Below, piece after piece: positions 58,400 through 64,000 of a DNA stretch of 64,000 nucleotides (the stretch's first letter is position 1; each line of letters begins with the position of its first letter). The stretch is from Pseudorasbora parva. Taxonomy: Eukaryota; Chordata; Actinopteri; Cypriniformes; Gobionidae. Position numbers and translations under genes: made by a program. A model generated the notes under the pieces. That model saw only the letters and a program-made list of their open reading frames with translations. It was not told the DNA's origin and made no database searches. The stretch lies in assembly GCF_024679245.1 (NCBI RefSeq), contig NC_090178.1, forward strand, positions 20,569,213-20,633,212. Reading direction: 5' to 3'.

Positions 58400-60438
58400 C
58401 ATTTACAAATTCAACTGAGACAGATAATGCACGACAAAATGCACAAATATGACACCAGATGCACAGTTTGACTATTTACATTTTGGCTGCAGCACAAAAT
58501 AAGATTATCTCCTAGCATTGTGCAATAACGCATTCCTCAAAGGAAACATTGTACATCCACACATACCACTGAGTGACAAATACTAAGTGCAAGACCATCA
58601 TATTTCCCTGATGTATTGCCAACTGCCCCCAGCACCTCAACCATATATGGAAAAAACACATTCAGTCCCTTAAATGCAAGTCACCTTTTAGTCAAATTTA
58701 CATAGTGATGGTACAGTACTTCTTTTTTTTTTAAACCAAGAATAAAATGCATTAATATACATGTTTTTGTTAGCTTCATATGGCTAAACAAATTTTCTAC
58801 CAGGCCACATATAGGCAGGTATGTGGTTTTAGAAGGGGTAACTTGATTAAACTATGTAAATCCTGACTTGGACACCTGGACTGTAAACCTGCCTAGGTTG
58901 AGTCTAGTTTTCCCCCTGAAGGGTATCTTATCATCATACTAGGACTACGCAAAGAGTGTACAAAGGCTTACCACCTGGAATAAATGAGCTGTTAAGATCC
59001 ACTACAAAGTTTCAAATGATTTACCACAGCCCTGCGCAGTCTTCTTTAAACTTTGAAGAAGCTACAGAGGTTTATTGATTCATGTCCTCTGAAGAAGGAC
59101 ACTTTGCTAAATGATAAGAAACGGTACCACAGTTAATAATAATACTAATTAAAAAATGGTTCATAGGATATAATATTAAGTCCTTTGTATATGTTTGATG
59201 TTGGTTTGAAACCCAATAATCTGTATGTCAAAGAAATCTATGGATACTTTCCAATATTTTGTATGCATGTAAACTATATGCAATTATTCGTATCCAAATT
59301 GAAGCGGAAACATTGTACTATTTAGATCTGAACCAAAGGTGCTGTTCTATTCTGCTAATTTCCCTCTGCACCTCATTCCTTAAAACATACAAAGATATTT
59401 AGGACCAAACTGACTTTTTAAGACGAACAAGATGATTGCATCTCAGATTATCAAAAGGGTCATATTATGTGCATCATACTACATATACGTGTTAATATAA
59501 TAAAATAATCCCATTAATCCCAATAATAAATACACTGCTGTAGTGTACATGAAAGCAGAATGACTCCAGATGCCCATAAGACTTAACACAAATAGCCACT
59601 ACTTTTTAGAAAAATCCAAAACTTTTGACGCTTAATGTATGCTAAGACTAGATCAATTTCTTAAGCCCCTTTCCTTATCATGCCACATACAAAAAACATT
59701 ACTGCTCTTGGCTATTATCAGTGAATTACAACATTCTCTGTTTACACCCAAAAGCTGCGATTACAATAATCTAATCCGCCTGATTGGAACCGCTTGCTCA
59801 GATCCTACCATGGAAGATGAAGGCTAAGAATAGTAAAACAATCCAGTCATAAGCAGCTGTTATTCGGTTAAACAGAGCCTTACTTAGAGAGTCAGAGGTA
59901 GGAGAGTGTAGAGCCTACCAACCACGCTTTGACACTATTGCTCTAACCACTGACTTTTTCAAAGAAATTCTCACAAAACATTCATTCTTTTGTAATTGCG
60001 AATGATTAGAGGAGGGCACATGTACATCTGGGGCCAATGGCTGTCAAGTATTATCTATGTAAAACAATGCCTTTTAAAACAATCTTAAGTGACACTTTTA
60101 AAAGCATCTAACATCATTTTATAAAGTCTTTAGGGTTTTGTTCATAATATGACTGATGTACAGGGTACAGAGTAAAGTGCATCATGCTCCACTGGGGTCT
60201 GGAATACCGAGGGTTTAGTTTTTCCCTACCATATGTGGGACACTGAGGAGGGTAACAGAGCTAGGTTGGTTAGACCTACTGAAGTGAAACGAAAATGACA
60301 GCAAAACTCAATAACAACCAAATGAAAACAAATGAAACAAAAAAAGAATTATAACCAGTCCTGGTGAAGCTGGTCTGGCGGGGCTGGGGAGGTTTTGGAA
60401 GTTTGCTCAGAGGGTTTATTCTAAACCTACGGATGACG
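58400..60438 (-). other. Probable long 3' UTR of ensa; no coding exon
   Basis: Two kb directly downstream of the ensa stop with no recognisable exon or repeat borders. ensa genes typically have long 3' UTRs. A minus-strand AATAAA at 59076-59071 would give a 3' UTR of about 1.4 kb. This is inference from position. Confidence 0.4.
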
Positions 60439-63400
60439 TTAGCCAGCCAGTTTACTTGTAACCAATGAGGACTTTCTCTGCGGAAGGTCTTGCGGGGTTG
60501 GAATGTGATCCCCGGTAACGATGTTCTTGTCTGGACCAGCTGCGGCAGGCAACTGTTTGTTCTTCATCTTTGCCTTGGCCATGTTGTAATCTCCTGAGTC
60601 AAAATACTTTTGCTGGAGACAAAAAAAAGCACAAACTTAGAACACATTACATTTTAATGAAATAAAAAAGGGTACTGCTTGTTTTGGCTATGTTGCAAGC
60701 ACCAGGAACGGGATGTCACAAGTACCGGTACTTTGGTACCAAGCCGGCACTATATATACTATTGTCTATGAATATTTAACTGCAAAATACTATTTCTATA
60801 TGACTCCTGCATGTTCTGCATCTCTGTGTGAATGATGCGCAGATGCACGGTTTCGTTTCCAGCTAGCGACCGTGTGCACAAACGCACACACACTCAGATA
60901 TATGTCCACATACATGTGACACTCCCTGTCTTTTTAGCCTCTGCCGTGTCACTTTATGATGAAGATATCAATGCATAAACCGTCACTTCATGGATATTAA
61001 CCTTTTCATTTGAGAAAACATGATATTGTCATATGATGAACACAGACACTCAAAAGGTCTTCACGGAAACCTGTCAAAATAATAGTTTGGTTTAATTTAA
61101 AGAAATTGACAGAAATATATTAGGCTTCTGTTAGGCTACAGTAGATTTAGCTATGACTCTATGTAATAAGAATAGGCTACTACTAATAATAAAAAATTAT
61201 TATGCCAAGCTTATTTTTTACTTGATCTGTTTTTATAACAGTGTTTAGTTTTAAACAGCATGTAGCCTTTAAATACTTATGTATTATTTACTTATAAAGA
61301 TTATCATCATAAATAATAAACTCTTTTAAAAAAGAATTAAAAAACTTTTTTAAATAGCTAAATGAAAAATCTAATAAAAAAAAAACATTTAGCTGTGGTA
61401 CCGAAATTGGTACAGAGAACCGTTTTTTTGGCATCGGTTATCCATTTTTATGGTATCGGTACAAACTACTGGAATTTTGGTACCGTGACATCCCTACCTG
61501 GAACTGTATGAATATGTCTCTTGGTAGTTGTACAAACTGTAGTCAAAAAAGTATGTTAAAATCTTTAAACATACCCCTTTCTGCAGTCTCTTCATCAGGA
61601 AGTCAGAGCCACCTGGCTTTTGACCCAAGCTAGGATACTTCGCTTTCAATTTGGCCTCCTCTGTCCGCACTGGGTTCGAGTTTGTGTCCTGGGATTCCTG
61701 AAAACATTTTTTTGAATCAGTAGTTATTAGACATCAGTTTCATAGTAAAATTCTTATATGTACGCTGAAAGTTTGGGGTCAGTAAGATTTTTTCATGTTT
61801 TCGAAAGAAGTCTCTTATGCTCAACAAGACTGCATTCATTTGATCAAAAATACAATAAAAAGTACTAATATAGCACACAATAAACGTTCTATTATGCCTA
61901 TTTGGTGCTCAAGAAACATTTATTCTCATTAATGTTGAAAACAGTTGTGTTGCTTTTTTTGTGGAAACCCTGGCCTAATACACTGGGGGTTTTTTTTAGG
62001 ATTCCTTCCTAAATAAATGCAAAATGCAACTTTTGATCAAACAATACATGCTTGCTGAGTAGGTTTATGTAAACAGTCTTTATTAAAACAATGCAAAGCT
62101 GTTTACACTCATTTAGTCTTACAACTATGACAATGAGGAAGAAGACGGAACAAACTAATCAACACTCAAAACTCAAACTAATAAATCTCACTCTCAAAAT
62201 ATAATAAACACAACAATAAAACAAAACCCCTTTCATCATGATATCATTCTTCCTGTAATTCTCAAAAGGTGTGGTCCTTTAATAACATTTCAGGGCAAGG
62301 TACAACATGAATGTTTAGCTTGCCATTAGATTCCCAGGTGTTTTTTATAACAACTCTCTGAAAGTGACTTCACTATTGCTGGATAGGGAAATTATATTTC
62401 GGTTTCAATTTGAATGCAAGATAAAGTAAACAAACACCACAATCTGGAAAATCTGTCACAATTGAAACCATTCATCAACAGTAAGATCTAAATATGTCTT
62501 CAGGTCTTGCAATAGCATAGCACAGATATTGAAGGTTACAGAAAGACACATTCTTGAGGGACCTAAAGTACATATTTTTCACCCTTGTTTGTGTGGTTGC
62601 ATTTCATCATCCTCTGCTTTGCCCTAAACTAAGGAATGGTGGTTTGTTTAGACTGAGGCTTGGATAATTGTAAAGAACAAAACACAACAAAAGGTCTAAT
62701 GACATAGACTGCAGTGTATACACATTTAAGAATACTTCCATTATGAATACATGGCTTGAGATTAAGACCATTTTTGCAAATAACTAGACCGTGTCAAAGG
62801 GGGCATATCTTGAATGTAATGCTTTCTAAAAGATACATTTGCATTCAATTGTAGCAGAAGGCAAGTTACAGAAAAACAGGTTTGTAAATCATCATGACAC
62901 AGTATAAGTTCTGCATGCTACACCCTATGAGTCTATGTGAGTCAAATAATTCATAAAACGGCACTTTAAAAAACAAAGGCAGTATGCTGTTTGAGTTTAT
63001 TCCACTCTACAAGGACTCAGAAAATGGGATTTCATTTTCCCCCAATGGTATAGATCAAAAACAGGTCTAGCCAAATTTATAATAATAATAATGTGTTTCA
63101 TCAAAAGAGAAATGTTCATAACTAAGTCAGTAACTTAAAAATATAGATTGTTCTAATTTAATACAGAAAACTAAGCCTGGTTGACCCTTGGCTAACTGAG
63201 TCGGTCATTTTACATCGTAAGACATGTCTGTTTATGCAACAGACCCATAGAGAAGAAACATATTCTTATGATTAGGTCCAGTATGCTGATTCACAAGGAT
63301 CTATAACAAGTAATTTATGAGCTACTATATTCAGCACCAGATGGGGGGAAAAGTGCAAAGAAGGCTGTTTAATTCCTACAGTACTCTTAAAAACTACATG

Positions 63401-64000
63401 GTCGTGTCCTCAATCTCATTTTATAGATACATGACATTTTAGCTCAACACTGTCAATAAACAGTTGTCTCCAGATGTTGTTATAAATTGAACATGAACAA
63501 CGAAATGGAAACATCTAGGGTTTTTTTCTACAACTGCTTTCGAAGTATGGATTGACAACTTTGCGGAAATATATGAAAATGGGCGCCCCAGTTATTTTTG
63601 TTCATACAACCCAACTGACACCATCAGGTTAGAGTAGGTGTGACAAAACTGAAGAGCGACAGAATGCACCTATCAAATGCTGCTATTTCGTGACGTCTGA
63701 ACTCAATGACCAATCAAAAGGAGGCTCATGCTTGTGAAATGTTCGACTATCACCTTGTTTAACTCATGCAGGTGACAGCTCAGCAATCAAACAGCACAGA
63801 ATCAGAGAAATTTCTGTTGAAGGCGTCAGTGAGCAATAAGCAGTAATTTTAATGAAAATGAATTAAGGCATAAGGACATTATAGTGGATGAAATTGACAG
63901 AGACCGTAAGAGACTGCAACGAACGAGGCGCAGCCCTAATATAATCCCCACCTGAGTCTCCTCCATCTGCTCCGATTGCGTCTCCGTGTCCTGGTTATCT
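60439..64000 (-). CDS. ensa: Alpha-endosulfine (PP2A-B55 inhibitor activated by Greatwall), 5' end outside window
   Basis: When phosphorylated by Greatwall/MASTL it inhibits PP2A-B55, protecting mitotic phosphorylation. Exons in the window (minus): 64000-63952 (partial), 61697-61575, 60612-60439; junctions are in phase. Exon 2 holds [20 protein letters not shown] and [11 protein letters not shown]. Exon 3 opens [20 protein letters not shown], with the invariant FDSGDY Greatwall site (Ser is the sixth residue of the exon), and continues [20 protein letters not shown] with the PKA site RKSS. It ends SKLAG-stop. ENSA, not ARPP19, is favoured by [12 protein letters not shown] and by mcl1 next door, though the human ENSA tail GQVE after KLAG is absent. 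At least 114 residues are encoded here. The N-terminal methionine lies beyond 64000. Confidence 0.93.
60704..61498. mobile_element. hAT-like non-autonomous element with GGGATGTCAC ends
   Basis: Left GGGATGTCACAAGTACCGGT, then ACTTTGGTACC. The right, on the minus strand, is GGGATGTCACGGTACCAAAA. The inner arms are rich in GGTACC palindromes. The flanks CCAGGAAC and CCTGGAAC are an 8-bp near-match, consistent with a hAT target duplication. Located in the ensa intron between exons 2 and 3. Confidence 0.65.
61765..62050. repeat. Dispersed fish repeat copy 3 (TCTCTTATGCTCA family)
   Basis: GCTGAAAGTTTGGGGTCAGT, AAGTCTCTTATGCTCAACAA, TTTGATCAAAAATACAATAA and AACTTTTGATCAAACAATAC, in the same order as the copy in tmod4. 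Located in ensa intron 1. Confidence 0.6.
62060..63950. other. ensa intron 1 remainder, nothing recognised
   Basis: About 1.9 kb of intronic sequence without recognisable exon or repeat boundaries. The last 300 bp near 63900-63950 become GC-richer towards exon 1. Confidence 0.4.

Overview
The window is a piece of a teleost nuclear genome, most likely from a cyprinid. It has split genes with GT-AG introns, AT-rich intergenic DNA, long GA/CT/TA microsatellites, and a dense load of fish-type miniature inverted-repeat elements, Tc1-like elements and LINEs. No prokaryotic-style gene organisation, rRNA, CRISPR array or confident tRNA was seen.

Four conserved vertebrate genes can be assembled exon by exon, all on the minus strand. 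They are tmod4 (9335 to 308, nine coding exons, 343 aa, complete), vps72/YL1 (19548 to 14516, six coding exons, 380 aa, complete), mcl1 (56602 to 55570, three exons, 241 aa, complete) and ensa (64000 to 60439, 5' end outside the window). From memory, the human orthologues lie in 1q21, with TMOD4 next to VPS72 and MCL1 next to ENSA, so the window looks like a compact fish version of that block. The products act separately: actin pointed-end capping in muscle, H2A.Z deposition, mitochondrial anti-apoptosis, and PP2A-B55 inhibition at mitosis.

Layout. 1-9.4 kb: tmod4, with introns holding repeats, including an element that carries a RecQ-helicase-like exon fragment. 9.4-14.3 kb: probable tmod4 upstream region with a GC-rich stretch and a large GA microsatellite. 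14.3-19.6 kb: vps72. 19.6-55.5 kb: a 36-kb gene-poor interval of mobile elements. It holds a 175-bp-spaced motif series, a solo LTR with perfect 5-bp target duplication, two inverted copies of an unclassified 0.65-kb repeat, a nest of at least four transposons around a broken L1-type LINE, a Tc1-like element with ~139-bp terminal repeats, a 5'-truncated CR1/L2-like LINE, and a 1.16-kb direct duplication ending beside mcl1. 55.5-56.8 kb: mcl1 and its promoter. 57-60.4 kb: microsatellites and probable ensa 3' UTR. 60.4-64 kb: ensa.

No wholly new multi-gene system was found. The items most worth following are the nested transposon stack at 33.9-41.0 kb, the transposon-borne helicase fragment, the periodic motif series near 20.4-21.0 kb, the altered BH3 core of mcl1, and the 1.16-kb duplication downstream of mcl1. 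All coordinates and similarities were derived by eye.
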